From Polyangiaceae bacterium (GTDB lineage Bacteria; Myxococcota; Polyangia; Polyangiales; Polyangiaceae): a stretch of DNA of 15,420 bases. The position numbers and the translations under genes were made by a program. This document shows positions 6,942-13,884 of this stretch, in pieces. Location: positions 1 through 15,420 of the forward strand of contig JAICTU010000198.1 of the NCBI GenBank assembly GCA_025936205.1, in the 5' to 3' direction. Under the pieces are notes generated by a model. It ran no database searches. It was not told the DNA's origin and worked only from the letters and a program-made list of their open reading frames with translations. Position 1 is the stretch's first letter, and each line of letters starts with the position of its first letter.

Positions 6942-8867
6942 TCAGTCGCTGGCCACGGCTGGACCCCGTGAATGGGGGCCGCGGCGCTGACCGCCGTGGG
7001 GCCCTCCGTGGGTCACAGCCCCACGCGGGCCGCGGGCGGCGCGCTTCACGCGCGGCCCCGGCGGAGGAGCGGTGCGCGAGCCGTGCGGAGCGAAGCCGCG
7101 CGCGTCGTGCCGCTCCGGCGGCGGTGCCGAGTGGCGCGGCGGAGGAGCGCCTTCGAGCGTGATGTGCACGTGCTTGTCGCGCGGATCGGGCCTGCGACAG
7201 CGGCGCTCGAATTCGGCGGCGAACTCGTCGCTGACCTCGACGCTGCTCGTCTCTTCCCCGATCTCGATCGCGCCCACGGCGTGGCGCGTGATGCCGCCGC
7301 GGCGGCAGACGTGAGACATGCAGCGCGCGGCATTGGCGCCATGGCGTGAGCCCCAGCTGATCGAGAAGCGCGTGTAGCCGTTGGAGCTGCCGTTGCTCGC
7401 GCGGGGGCGCGGCGGCAGCGGGCCCGGCCGAGCGCCGTTCGCTGGCCCCCAGGCGCGCGGCTCGGTGGGCGCTACGTCGGCGGGCTCGCGCGGCAGCGGC
7501 GGCTCCGCCATGCGCAGGAGCAACGAGATCACGCGCTCGGGCGCTTGCTTCTCCAGCAGGTTCTTGGCGTAGCTGAGCTCGGCCTCGCTGAACTCCGCTT
7601 CGGCGAGCTTCTCGTAGAAGACGCGGCGCGTGGCCTTGGTCACGCCCTGGCGGATCCTCTTCGCGCTCGGCACCGGCTCCCAGCGCGCGTTGATGCGCGC
7701 GTCGCGCAGCAAGCGATGCATGCGCGCCTGCGCGTTCACCGGCACGATACTCAAGCTCCGGCCCGTCTTGCCTGCGCGGCCCGTACGACCGCTGCGGTGC
7801 GTGTACACGTCCGGCGCCTTGGCCAGATCCGCGTGGATCACCGTGGCGATGTCCGGCACATCGATGCCACGGGCTGCCACGTCGGTGGCGACGAGCACGC
7901 GGATGATGCCGTTCTTGAAGGCGTCCAGCGTGCGCGTGCGCTGCGCCTGAGCCAGCTCACCGCTGAAGGGCAAGGCACCGAAGCCGTCGCCGGCCAGCGC
8001 TTCACACAGCTCCGCCGTGTCGGCGCGCGTGCGCACGAAGATCAAGCAGCGCTCGCCCCAGTTTTCCAGCAGCAGGTTGACGATGGCGTCGTACTGCTGG
8101 CGCGGGCGGATCAGGTACGCGATGTGCTCGATGTCGGCGTTGGCCTGGCCCAGCGCCGTGCCCTCGAGGCGCAGCGCGTCCTTCTGAAAGCTCTCCGCGA
8201 GCTCCCGCACCATGGGAGGGAAGGTGGCCGAGACCAGGTGGCTGCGCCGCTCCTCGGGCAGCTGGGCGACGATCGCGTCCAGCTCGTCGCGGAAGCCCAG
8301 CTCCAGCATCTGATCGGCTTCGTCGAGCACGACCTCGCGCACGCCGCTCAGGTTCAGCGCGCGGCTGCGGATGTGATCGAGCAGGCGGCCCGGAGTGCCG
8401 ACCAGGATGACGGGGCGGGCGCGCAGACGGCGCTGCTCACCGCGCACGTCGGTGCCACCGGTGACGACCTCGACTCGCACGTTGCGCGCGGCTTCGTACA
8501 ACCAGCCGAGCTCGGACTGGACCTGCGCGGCCAGCTCGCGGGTGGGCGTGATGATCAATGCCACCGGACCTGGCGCGTCTGCCGGAGGCTCGAGCACGCG
8601 GGCTGCCAGGGCGAGGCCGAGCGCGATGGTCTTACCGGAGCCGGTCTGCGACGAGATGCGCAGGTTGCGGTCCGCGTCGCGGCCTTCCACGATGCTGCTC
8701 AGCACGGCCGCTTGAACGGCGGTGAGCTGCGTGAAGCCGCGCTTCTCGAGCGCACGGCGTAGCGGCTCGGGCACGCCGGCAAACGGATCCGGCGGTGGGG
8801 TTTCCGCCTCCGGGTCTGGGATGTCCCCCCCGGGAGCAACGTCGGTAATGAGATCTGGCGTGTTCAC
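6942..8867 (-). CDS. DEAD-box ATP-dependent RNA helicase
   Basis: A 641-aa protein. RecA-like domain 1 (about 28-235) carries the Q-motif region (FTQLTAVQ), Walker A QTGSGKT (74-80), PTREL (108-112), TPGR (158-161), DEAD (182-185) and SAT (213-215). Domain 2 (about 245-380) carries FVRTR, VATDVAARGID and HRSGRTGR (357-364). Residues 498-571 (FSISWGSRHG to HVHITLE) match the small RNA-binding domain of DbpA/DeaD-type helicases. A Pro/Arg/Gly/His-rich tail follows (575-641). It should remodel structured RNA using ATP, most likely in ribosome assembly or RNA decay. The start is GTG with no clear Shine-Dalgarno, and no later start keeps the Q-motif. It is probably its own transcription unit, divergent from the QueD-like gene. 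The domain order is closest to CsdA/DeaD and DbpA, and I do not choose a symbol between them. Confidence 0.95.
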   Translation of the reverse strand: MNTPDLITDVAPGGDIPDPEAETPPPDPFAGVPEPLRRALEKRGFTQLTAVQAAVLSSIVEGRDADRNLRISSQTGSGKTIALGLALAARVLEPPADAPGPVALIITPTRELAAQVQSELGWLYEAARNVRVEVVTGGTDVRGEQRRLRARPVILVGTPGRLLDHIRSRALNLSGVREVVLDEADQMLELGFRDELDAIVAQLPEERRSHLVSATFPPMVRELAESFQKDALRLEGTALGQANADIEHIAYLIRPRQQYDAIVNLLLENWGERCLIFVRTRADTAELCEALAGDGFGALPFSGELAQAQRTRTLDAFKNGIIRVLVATDVAARGIDVPDIATVIHADLAKAPDVYTHRSGRTGRAGKTGRSLSIVPVNAQARMHRLLRDARINARWEPVPSAKRIRQGVTKATRRVFYEKLAEAEFSEAELSYAKNLLEKQAPERVISLLLRMAEPPLPREPADVAPTEPRAWGPANGARPGPLPPRPRASNGSSNGYTRFSISWGSRHGANAARCMSHVCRRGGITRHAVGAIEIGEETSSVEVSDEFAAEFERRCRRPDPRDKHVHITLEGAPPPRHSAPPPERHDARGFAPHGSRTAPPPGPRVKRAARGPRGAVTHGGPHGGQRRGPHSRGPAVASD

Positions 8868-8891
8868 GAGGAAAACTGGGGAAAGCCCGGG

Positions 8892-8920
8892 TACCTAATC
8901 GTCTTCCAGCCGATCGGCAA
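8892..8920 (-). promoter_or_regulatory. Candidate promoter for helicase gene
   Basis: On the minus strand, TTGCCG (complement of 8915-8920) and TAGGTA (complement of 8892-8897) are separated by 17 bases. They lie about 25 bases before the GTG start, giving a leader of roughly 18 bases. The -35 is fair (4 of 6) and the -10 is poor. The 225-base divergent gap also contains TGTGGTAGGGT at 8998-9008, a possible -10 for the gene on the right, without a clear -35. Confidence 0.3.
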
Positions 8921-9092
8921 GGGAATGCTCGGGTGAGCGCCTCGGAATGAAACGTTGATCGCGGATTTTCGGTGCTCACACGCCAGTGCGATCCGATTGT
9001 GGTAGGGTCTTCCGGCCCGCTTTGGGCTGCCGGCTCGAGCGCCGCATTTTCTGCGGGGCACCCGCACCCGAGCCGCCGGGTGACGCATCGCC

Positions 9093-9626
9093 ATGTACAA
9101 GATCACGACTGGAATCCACATTCACTTCGCCCATCACATCCGCGGACACGCGGGGCCCTGCGTGTCGATCCATGGGCACACCTGGAAGTTCGAGGTCAGC
9201 CAGACCTCGTCGGATCTCGATGCACAAGGCTTCGTCGTCGACTTCGACGACCTGTACGAGCGCGTGCTCACGCCCTGTCACAGCTTGCTGGATCACTCGC
9301 TCGCGATGGGCGAGCAGAGCTTCAACGAGAACCGCAAGGCCTTCGAGCAGCTCGGCAGCTCGATCATCGAAGCCCGGCGCGAGATCAGCGGCGGCCTCGG
9401 CAGCCCGCAACCCGGGCTCGCCGACGTGCTGGGTGGCGCGCGCAACGAGCGCCCCGGCGGCATCAAGCTGTCGGTGTTTCCGTTCTCGCCGACCTCCGAG
9501 CGCCTGGCGCGCTGGCTGTACGACGTGGCCGATGCGCGCATCAGCGATCAGCGCGTGCGCATCTCCGGGACACGCGTGTTCGAGACGCTCCATCCCGTCG
9601 ACGCCATCGCCGAATACGCGCCCTGA
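9093..9626 (+). CDS. QueD/PTPS-family enzyme (6-carboxytetrahydropterin synthase-like)
   Basis: A 177-aa protein of the 6-pyruvoyl-tetrahydropterin synthase fold. Zinc ligands are FAHH (H14 or H15) and HGH (H27, H29). C23 lies in CxxxHGH, the spacing characteristic of QueD. The Asp-His pair is D67/H68 in LLDHSL. VVDFDDL (48-54), PTSERLARW (133-141) and VFETLHP (162-168) are the other family blocks. QueD converts 7,8-dihydroneopterin triphosphate to 6-carboxytetrahydropterin in queuosine/7-deazaguanine synthesis. Typical members are about 120 aa; this one has an extra stretch at about 75-125. No queC, queE or queF is adjacent, so the substrate is not fixed by context, and a biopterin-type role remains possible. 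The ATG at 9093 has only a distant GGGTGA upstream. Confidence 0.85.
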   Translation: MYKITTGIHIHFAHHIRGHAGPCVSIHGHTWKFEVSQTSSDLDAQGFVVDFDDLYERVLTPCHSLLDHSLAMGEQSFNENRKAFEQLGSSIIEARREISGGLGSPQPGLADVLGGARNERPGGIKLSVFPFSPTSERLARWLYDVADARISDQRVRISGTRVFETLHPVDAIAEYAP

Positions 9627-9645
9627 AGGGCGTGTTCCGAGGAGT

Positions 9646-9688
9646 GCCCCGAGGGGCCGGGCGCTGACGTGTGGGGGAGGCCCGGCCC
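9646..9688. terminator. Hairpins between convergent genes
   Basis: GGGCCGGGC (9654-9662) and GCCCGGCCC (9680-9688) form a perfect 9-bp stem with a 17-base loop, followed on the plus strand by AAAAAC. An overlapping alternative is GCCCC-GA-GGGGC (9646-9657). The position, 28 bases after the QueD-like stop and 36 bases after the CcmH-like stop, fits a shared end for the two convergent genes. Neither strand has the T-tract of a classic intrinsic terminator. Confidence 0.5.
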
Positions 9689-9723
9689 AAAAACAATAGA
9701 GATGCGACGACGAACCGCGCGGG

Positions 9724-10368
9724 TCAGCGGGGTTCCAGAGTCTCGAGCTCTTCGTCGAGGCGGGCGTCGTAGTCTTCGTTGGGCTTCTGTGCCGGGGCCG
9801 GCTGGGGGTCGGCGCCGTCGGCTTTCGCGGGAGCACCGGCCTTCGGCTTGAGCAGGTAGCGGAAGGCGAAGAACAAGGCCGCGGCCGCGAGCAGCGCCGC
9901 GCCGATGGGGAGAGCCGCGCCCAGACGGTTCGGTGGCACACCGAGCAGGTTGTGCTCGGGAAACATCTTGTGCAGGCGATCGCGGATCTCCGGCGCGGGA
10001 ACGCCTTCGTGCACCCACTTGCGGATGTCGTCGCGCAAGGGGCCGGCGACGGGACAGGCCGAGATGGTTCGGCCCTCGCAGAATGGGCTCATCACGCTGC
10101 GGGCGATCGACTCCGCTTCGCGCTCCAGCTCTTCTTCGGATTTGCCCGCCACGGCAGGATTGGCCGCGGGCGACGAGGGAGCAGCGGGCGCACTGGCCGC
10201 TGGCTGGGGTTGCGCTTCATCGGCGGCGGCGGGCAGGCTGAGGGCGCCGACGGCAACGCAGCTGAGCCCCGCCAGCACGAGCAGCGTCAGGGATTTGCGA
10301 AACGGGCGCACGGTCGGCTGCGAGGCCGAGACTCGTGAGAGCTCACGACGGCGGGTCATGGTGCTCAC
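9724..10368 (-). CDS. CcmH-like cytochrome c biogenesis protein variant
   Basis: A 214-aa protein. An N-terminal hydrophobic segment (about 25-48, ending LPAAADEA) acts as signal or anchor. A Pro/Ala linker follows. Residues 78-140 match the CcmH N-terminal domain (FCEGRTISACP, LRDDIRKWVHEG, PAPEIRDRL, FPEHNLL). The second membrane span is at about 149-171, with a charged tail at 172-214. CcmH reduces the apocytochrome CxxC before haem ligation, using a CPxC pair. Here the motif reads SPFC (94-97), leaving C97 plus C105, so the redox chemistry may differ. No other ccm gene is next to it. The start is GTG at 10368, but ATG three codons later (10359) is equally possible and neither has a clear ribosome site. 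A minus-strand GCTAGTGT at 10387-10394 may be its -10. Confidence 0.75.
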   Translation of the reverse strand: MSTMTRRRELSRVSASQPTVRPFRKSLTLLVLAGLSCVAVGALSLPAAADEAQPQPAASAPAAPSSPAANPAVAGKSEEELEREAESIARSVMSPFCEGRTISACPVAGPLRDDIRKWVHEGVPAPEIRDRLHKMFPEHNLLGVPPNRLGAALPIGAALLAAAALFFAFRYLLKPKAGAPAKADGADPQPAPAQKPNEDYDARLDEELETLEPR

Positions 10369-10523
10369 GCTATCAGCTCGCTGTGCGACACACTAGCGTC
10401 GACAATCCCCAGCGCTGGTAGGGGTGCGCGGCGCGGGGTGCGGCCGCTCCGACGCTTTCTGGCGATGCCCAAGCGCTTTCGGCTAATCAGTCGGTGGGGC
10501 GACAGCGACGGGAGTGACCCACG

Positions 10524-11987
10524 ATGGCGGACCGGAAGAAGAAGCGAGCAGGGGCGGGGCGTACGTTGGCGAGCGCCAGCACGGCGACCAAGGCCGAGAA
10601 GACAGAGAAAGCGGACACGGCGGCGAAGAAGCCCGAGCTGCCGGCGGTACCTCCCGAGTTCTGGGAGCGGCTCGACCGCGAAGGCGTGCGCTGGGCGAAG
10701 ATCGGCGGCTTCGACATCGACGGCGTGCTGCGCGGCAAATACGTGGCGCTCGACAAGTTGCGCTCGGCGCTGGAGAAGGGCTTCGGCTTCTGCGACGTGA
10801 TCTTCGGCTGGGACATGGCCGACAACCTGTATGACAACTCGAAGGTCACGGGCTGGCACACGGGCTACCCCGACACGCTGAGCGTGCTCGACCCGAGCAC
10901 CTTGCGGCGCATTCCGTGGGAGCCCGGTGTTGCAGCGCTGCTCTGTGACTTCCGCGACGCTCAGGGCAATCCGCACCCCGCCTGCCCGCGCTCGCTGCTC
11001 AAGCGCGTGAAGGCGCGCGCGGAGAGCCTGGGCTACCAGGTGCGCTTCGCTGCCGAGTTCGAGTTCTTCTTCTTCCGCGAGACGCGCGACACGCTCCAGC
11101 AGAAGAACTTCACCAACCTGCAGCCGCTCGACCCGGGCATGATGGGCTACAGCTGGCTGCGCACCGGACAGGACTCGGACCTGGTGCGCGACATCCTCGA
11201 CAGTTTGGCTGCGCACGACGTCGAGCTCGAGGGCTTCCACACCGAGACGGGCCCGGGCGTGTACGAGGCGGCGATCCGCCACGATGACGTGCTGGTGGCG
11301 GCGGACAAGGCCGCGCTGTTCAAGACGGCGATGAAACAGATCGCGCCGCGCCACGGGCTGTCGGTCTCGTTCATGGCCAAGAACAGCGTCAAGCTGCCCG
11401 GCTCGAGCGGCCACCTGCACCAGAGCCTGTGGAAGGGCAAGACCAACGTCTTTGCCGAGACGAAGGGCAAGGGCATCTCGCCGACCTTGCGCGCTTACCT
11501 GGGCGGACAGATGGCCTTGATGCGCGAGTTCACCGCGCTGATTTCCCCGACGATCAATACCTACAAGCGCTACGTGCCCGGCCTCTGGGCGCCGCTCTCG
11601 CCCACCTGGGCCATCGACAATCGCACCTGCGCGCTGCGCGTGATCGATCCGCACAGCCCCTCGGCCGCGCGCGTCGAGTGCCGCCAGGGGGCCGCGGACA
11701 TCAACCCGTACATCGCCATGGCGGCGTGCCTGGGCGCCGGGCTGTGGGGCATCGAGCACGACCTCGACCCGGGCGAGCCCAGCGCGGGCGACGCCGGCAT
11801 CGGCGCCGAGCGTTTGCCGACCACACTCAAGGAAGCCACCGCATTGTTGTCACAGAGCGCGGCGGCCGCGCAGATCCTGGGAGCGGAGTTCGTCGATCAC
11901 TATGTGCGCACGCGCACCTGGGAAGTCGCCGAGTTCGAACGCGCGGTGACGGACTGGGAAACCCGCCGTTACTTCGAGATGGTGTAG
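10524..11987 (+). CDS. Glutamine synthetase family protein (gamma-glutamyl-amide ligase-like)
   Basis: A 487-aa protein with a clear start: GGGAG lies 9 bases before the ATG. A Lys/Ala-rich N-terminal tail (1-40) precedes the beta-grasp part (about 55-145) and the catalytic domain (about 150-487). Metal and substrate residues are visible: AEFEFF (E178, E180), ETGPGVYEAA (E241, E248), GHLHQS (H297, H299), YKRYVPG (R349), NRT (366-368) and RVECRQG (E385). The tyrosine region that is adenylylated in nitrogen-assimilating GlnA is not recognisable, so that control is probably absent. Family members that look like this ligate glutamate to ammonia or to amines (PuuA, IpuC, GlnA4 types). Its downstream partner is an alcohol dehydrogenase 80 bases away. 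The family is secure; the amine substrate is inference. Confidence 0.9.
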   Translation: MADRKKKRAGAGRTLASASTATKAEKTEKADTAAKKPELPAVPPEFWERLDREGVRWAKIGGFDIDGVLRGKYVALDKLRSALEKGFGFCDVIFGWDMADNLYDNSKVTGWHTGYPDTLSVLDPSTLRRIPWEPGVAALLCDFRDAQGNPHPACPRSLLKRVKARAESLGYQVRFAAEFEFFFFRETRDTLQQKNFTNLQPLDPGMMGYSWLRTGQDSDLVRDILDSLAAHDVELEGFHTETGPGVYEAAIRHDDVLVAADKAALFKTAMKQIAPRHGLSVSFMAKNSVKLPGSSGHLHQSLWKGKTNVFAETKGKGISPTLRAYLGGQMALMREFTALISPTINTYKRYVPGLWAPLSPTWAIDNRTCALRVIDPHSPSAARVECRQGAADINPYIAMAACLGAGLWGIEHDLDPGEPSAGDAGIGAERLPTTLKEATALLSQSAAAAQILGAEFVDHYVRTRTWEVAEFERAVTDWETRRYFEMV

Positions 11988-12019
11988 GCCGCCGGCGGCG
12001 GAGCGCGCGAAATGGGGAA

Positions 12020-12038
12020 GGGCGGTACTGTGCCGCCC
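12020..12038 (+). terminator. Short hairpin after glutamine-synthetase gene
   Basis: GGGCGG (12020-12025) and CCGCCC (12033-12038) form a 6-bp stem with a 7-base loop, 33 bases after the stop codon. It has no T-tract. It could attenuate read-through into the alcohol dehydrogenase gene. Confidence 0.3.
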
Positions 12039-12050
12039 GCGGGGGGCCGT

Positions 12051-12056
12051 TATAAT
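12051..12056 (+). promoter_or_regulatory. TATAAT -10 box just before ADH start
   Basis: A perfect TATAAT lies 11 bases before the ATG at 12068, in DNA where AT hexamers are rare. Transcription would begin at about 12063-12068, giving a nearly leaderless mRNA. This fits the lack of any Shine-Dalgarno sequence before this ATG. No good -35 is present at 16-18 bases (CTGTGC at 17). Confidence 0.45.
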
Positions 12057-12067
12057 CCGGCACACTC

Positions 12068-13207
12068 ATGCCAACTTCCATCTGGTCCTACCCCACCCGC
12101 ATCCTGTTCGGCGCCGGCAGCGCCAAGTCCATCGGCGCCGAAGCCAAGGCGCTCGGGCTCGACCGCGTGCTGCTCGTGACCGACGCCGGCGTGATCAGCG
12201 CCGGACTCAACAAGCCGATCGAGGCCTCACTCGCCGCGGAGGGCATCCACTTCAGCGTGTTCTCGCAGCTCTCCAGCAATCCCACCGAGGCTGAGGTGGA
12301 AGCGGGCGCTGCAGCCTACCGTGCGAGCCAAGCTCGCGGAGCGATCGCGCTGGGCGGCGGTGCGCCGATGGATGTGGCGAAACTGATCGTCCTGCGCTCC
12401 AAGGTCGCCAACCACTGGGAAGAGCTGGACGACAACAAAGGCGGCGATCGCTTCATTCCCAAAGACCTGCCCCCGGTGCTCACCGTCCCGACCACGGCCG
12501 GCACGGGCAGCGAGATCGGCCGCGCCGCGGTGCTCACCGTCAAATCGACGGGCAGCAAGACCGTCGTGTTCCACCCCTCCATGTTGCCGAAGGTGGCGAT
12601 CCTCGACCCCGAGCTCACGGTCTCGCTGCCCAAGGGCCCGACCGCGGCCACCGGCTTCGACGCCCTCACGCACTGCCTCGAAGCCTACCTCGCCAAAGGC
12701 GACCACCCGATCGCCGACAGCATCGCGCTCGGCGGCCTCGAGCTGATCGCCAACCACCTGCTGCGCGCGACCCAGGACGGCCACGACCTCGAAGCGCGCG
12801 GCGCCATGCTCAAGGCCGCGATGATGGGCGCGGCGGCGTTTCAGAAGGGCCTGGGCGCCTGCCACTCCCTCTCGCACCCCCTCTCCGCCGAGCTCGGCTT
12901 ACACCACGGCCTTGCCAACGCCCTGTGTTTGCCGGCGGTGATCGACTTCAACGAAGCCGTTGTCCCCGAGCGCGTCCGCCGCATCGGCGCCCTGTTTGGC
13001 GCGGCGCCCGAGCCCGGCGCCTGTGCCCGCCGCATCAAGGAACTGCGCCAGCAGGTGGGCATCACCGGCGGCCTCGCTCAGGCGGGCGTCACCAAAGACC
13101 ACATCCAGCGCCTCTCCCAGCTCGCGACCCAGGACGGCTGCCACGGCGGCAACCCCCGGCCGTGCCGCGAGGAAGACTTCCGCGCGATGTACATCGCGTC
13201 GCTCTGA
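12068..13207 (+). CDS. Iron-containing alcohol dehydrogenase
   Basis: A 379-aa protein, the usual length for group III (Fe-type) alcohol dehydrogenases. The N-terminal nucleotide-binding part has FGAGS (14-18), LGGGAPMD (95-102) and PTTAGTGSE (141-149). The helical C-terminal part has the four expected metal ligands with correct spacing: D198 and H202 in GFDALTH, H266 in GACHSLSH, and H280 in LHHGLAN. NPRPC near 362-366 is a typical C-terminal motif. It oxidises an alcohol, or reduces an aldehyde, with NAD(P); the substrate cannot be read from sequence. It follows the glutamine-synthetase-family gene by 80 bases and may act on the alcohol group of that enzyme's gamma-glutamyl product. No Shine-Dalgarno is visible. 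A small stem, GAAGC-GGGC-GCTTC (13206-13219), overlaps its stop. Confidence 0.95.
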   Translation: MPTSIWSYPTRILFGAGSAKSIGAEAKALGLDRVLLVTDAGVISAGLNKPIEASLAAEGIHFSVFSQLSSNPTEAEVEAGAAAYRASQARGAIALGGGAPMDVAKLIVLRSKVANHWEELDDNKGGDRFIPKDLPPVLTVPTTAGTGSEIGRAAVLTVKSTGSKTVVFHPSMLPKVAILDPELTVSLPKGPTAATGFDALTHCLEAYLAKGDHPIADSIALGGLELIANHLLRATQDGHDLEARGAMLKAAMMGAAAFQKGLGACHSLSHPLSAELGLHHGLANALCLPAVIDFNEAVVPERVRRIGALFGAAPEPGACARRIKELRQQVGITGGLAQAGVTKDHIQRLSQLATQDGCHGGNPRPCREEDFRAMYIASL

Positions 13208-13235
13208 AGCGGGCGCTTCGGACAAAACTCAAAAC

Positions 13236-13266
13236 GCTGCCGGGCGGCTCGCGCCGGCCCGGCAGC
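13236..13266 (-). terminator. Intrinsic terminator of the 96-aa gene
   Basis: GCTGCCGGGC (13236-13245) and GCCCGGCAGC (13257-13266) form a perfect 10-bp stem with an 11-base loop. On the minus strand the stem is followed by GTTTTGAGTTTTGTCC, the most T-rich run near any stem in this window. It lies 27 bases beyond the stop of the minus-strand 96-aa gene and also separates it from the convergent alcohol dehydrogenase gene. Confidence 0.8.
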
Positions 13267-13289
13267 AAGAAGTCGATGGGGCCTCCCGG

Positions 13290-13341
13290 CGCGTCAGCGC
13301 GGCGGGATGGACGGGCGAGCTGGCGGCCGCTCGCTGACGCG
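13290..13341. repeat. 10-bp inverted repeat at end of 96-aa gene
   Basis: CGCGTCAGCG (13290-13299) and CGCTGACGCG (13332-13341) are perfect reverse complements with a 32-base gap. The left arm spans the stop codon and the right arm is in the last codons of the same gene. The pair sits just before the terminator stem. Confidence 0.6.
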
Positions 13342-13584
13342 TGCCGCGCGCCAGATGAGCGCGCCCGCGTAGAAACTGCGCAGCGTATTGCGCCCGCAAT
13401 AGGGGCACAGCCAGGCGACCTGGAAGTTATCGTTCTCCATGTCGATGCTGTGAGCCGTACAGGGCTCCTGCCGACCGCGGCGCGGGTCTGTAGCCCAGCC
13501 TGCAATCACGAGCCGCTGCTGGTTCAGCGACGCCCAAAGGCCTGCCTGACACTCGCACCTGGACTGAATCGTTGCCTGGTTCAT
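13294..13584 (-). CDS. Small Cys-containing protein, possible zinc binding
   Basis: A 96-aa protein. CEC (C10, C12) lies near the N-terminus and CPYCGRN (C60, C63) lies in the second half. A CTAH segment with one Cys and one His sits between them. Four or more Cys in this arrangement suggest a metal-binding ribbon. The middle part (WLCPYCGRNTLRSFYAGALIWRAARV) looks like folded protein, while the tail (SERPPARPSIPPR) is disordered. The gene is convincing because a promoter (TTGACC, 17, TAAGAG) lies about 60 bases upstream and a T-rich intrinsic terminator lies 27 bases downstream. The Shine-Dalgarno is weak. I do not recognise a family; it could bind nucleic acid or a partner protein. Confidence 0.7.
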   Translation of the reverse strand: MNQATIQSRCECQAGLWASLNQQRLVIAGWATDPRRGRQEPCTAHSIDMENDNFQVAWLCPYCGRNTLRSFYAGALIWRAARVSERPPARPSIPPR

Positions 13585-13645
13585 GCGCTAGCTCGGGGAG
13601 GGGGAGGCATCCCAACGGGGATCGCCTGGGCCCGACGGGCCTCAG

Positions 13646-13674
13646 CTCTTATCGATCGGGAGGCGACTGGTCAA
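13646..13674 (-). promoter_or_regulatory. Sigma-70-type promoter of the 96-aa gene
   Basis: On the minus strand, TTGACC (complement of 13669-13674) is followed by 17 bases and TAAGAG (complement of 13646-13651). The -35 matches five of six. The leader would be about 55 bases and contains two stems, ATCCC-AACG-GGGAT (13609-13622) and GGCCC-GAC-GGGCC (13629-13641). It is back to back with the tRNA promoter. Confidence 0.55.
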
Positions 13675-13682
13675 GTTTGGAC

Positions 13683-13711
13683 TTTTGCGGCGGCGCGAGG
13701 GGCGCTAGAGT
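13683..13711 (+). promoter_or_regulatory. Candidate tRNA promoter
   Basis: GCTAGAGT (13704-13711) contains a TAGAGT -10 located 11 bases before the tRNA, which suits a short 5' leader. The -35 is poor: TTTTGC (13683-13688) at 17 bases, or a better TTGGAC (13677-13682) at 23 bases, which is too far. The placement is credible, the hexamers only partly. Confidence 0.4.
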
Positions 13712-13722
13712 CCGCCCCCCGC

Positions 13723-13795
13723 GCGGGAGTAGCTCAGTTGGTAGAGCACAAGCTTCCCAAGCTTGGGGTCGCGGGTTCGAATCCCGTCTCCCGCT
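13723..13795 (+). tRNA. tRNA-Gly (anticodon CCC)
   Basis: The full cloverleaf is visible. The acceptor stem is GCGGGAG (13723-13729) with CTCCCGC (13788-13794), seven pairs, discriminator T13795. The D arm is GCTC/GAGC (13732-13747). The anticodon stem is CAAGC/GCTTG (13749-13753, 13761-13765) with loop TTCCCAA and anticodon CCC at 13756-13758. The T arm is GCGGG-TTCGAAT-CCCGT (13771-13787), closed by one G-T pair. CCA is not encoded; TCGAAG follows. It reads GGG glycine codons, frequent in GC-rich genomes. An integron-type integrase gene ends 90 bases beyond it on the opposite strand. Confidence 0.97.
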
Positions 13796-13884
13796 CGAAG
13801 AATTTTCGGGGTGCGCGGTTGGTAGGGGGGAATGCGCGGCGGGGGGCCGGGCTGGTAGCCGGAAGCGCTGGGGCGGTGAGGTGG

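Noticed and set aside
10456..10476. Sigma-54 promoter before the glutamine-synthetase gene
   Set aside because: GG and GC are 10 bases apart (TGGCGATGCCCAAGC), but the TTGC element is AAGC and the rest of the consensus is poor.
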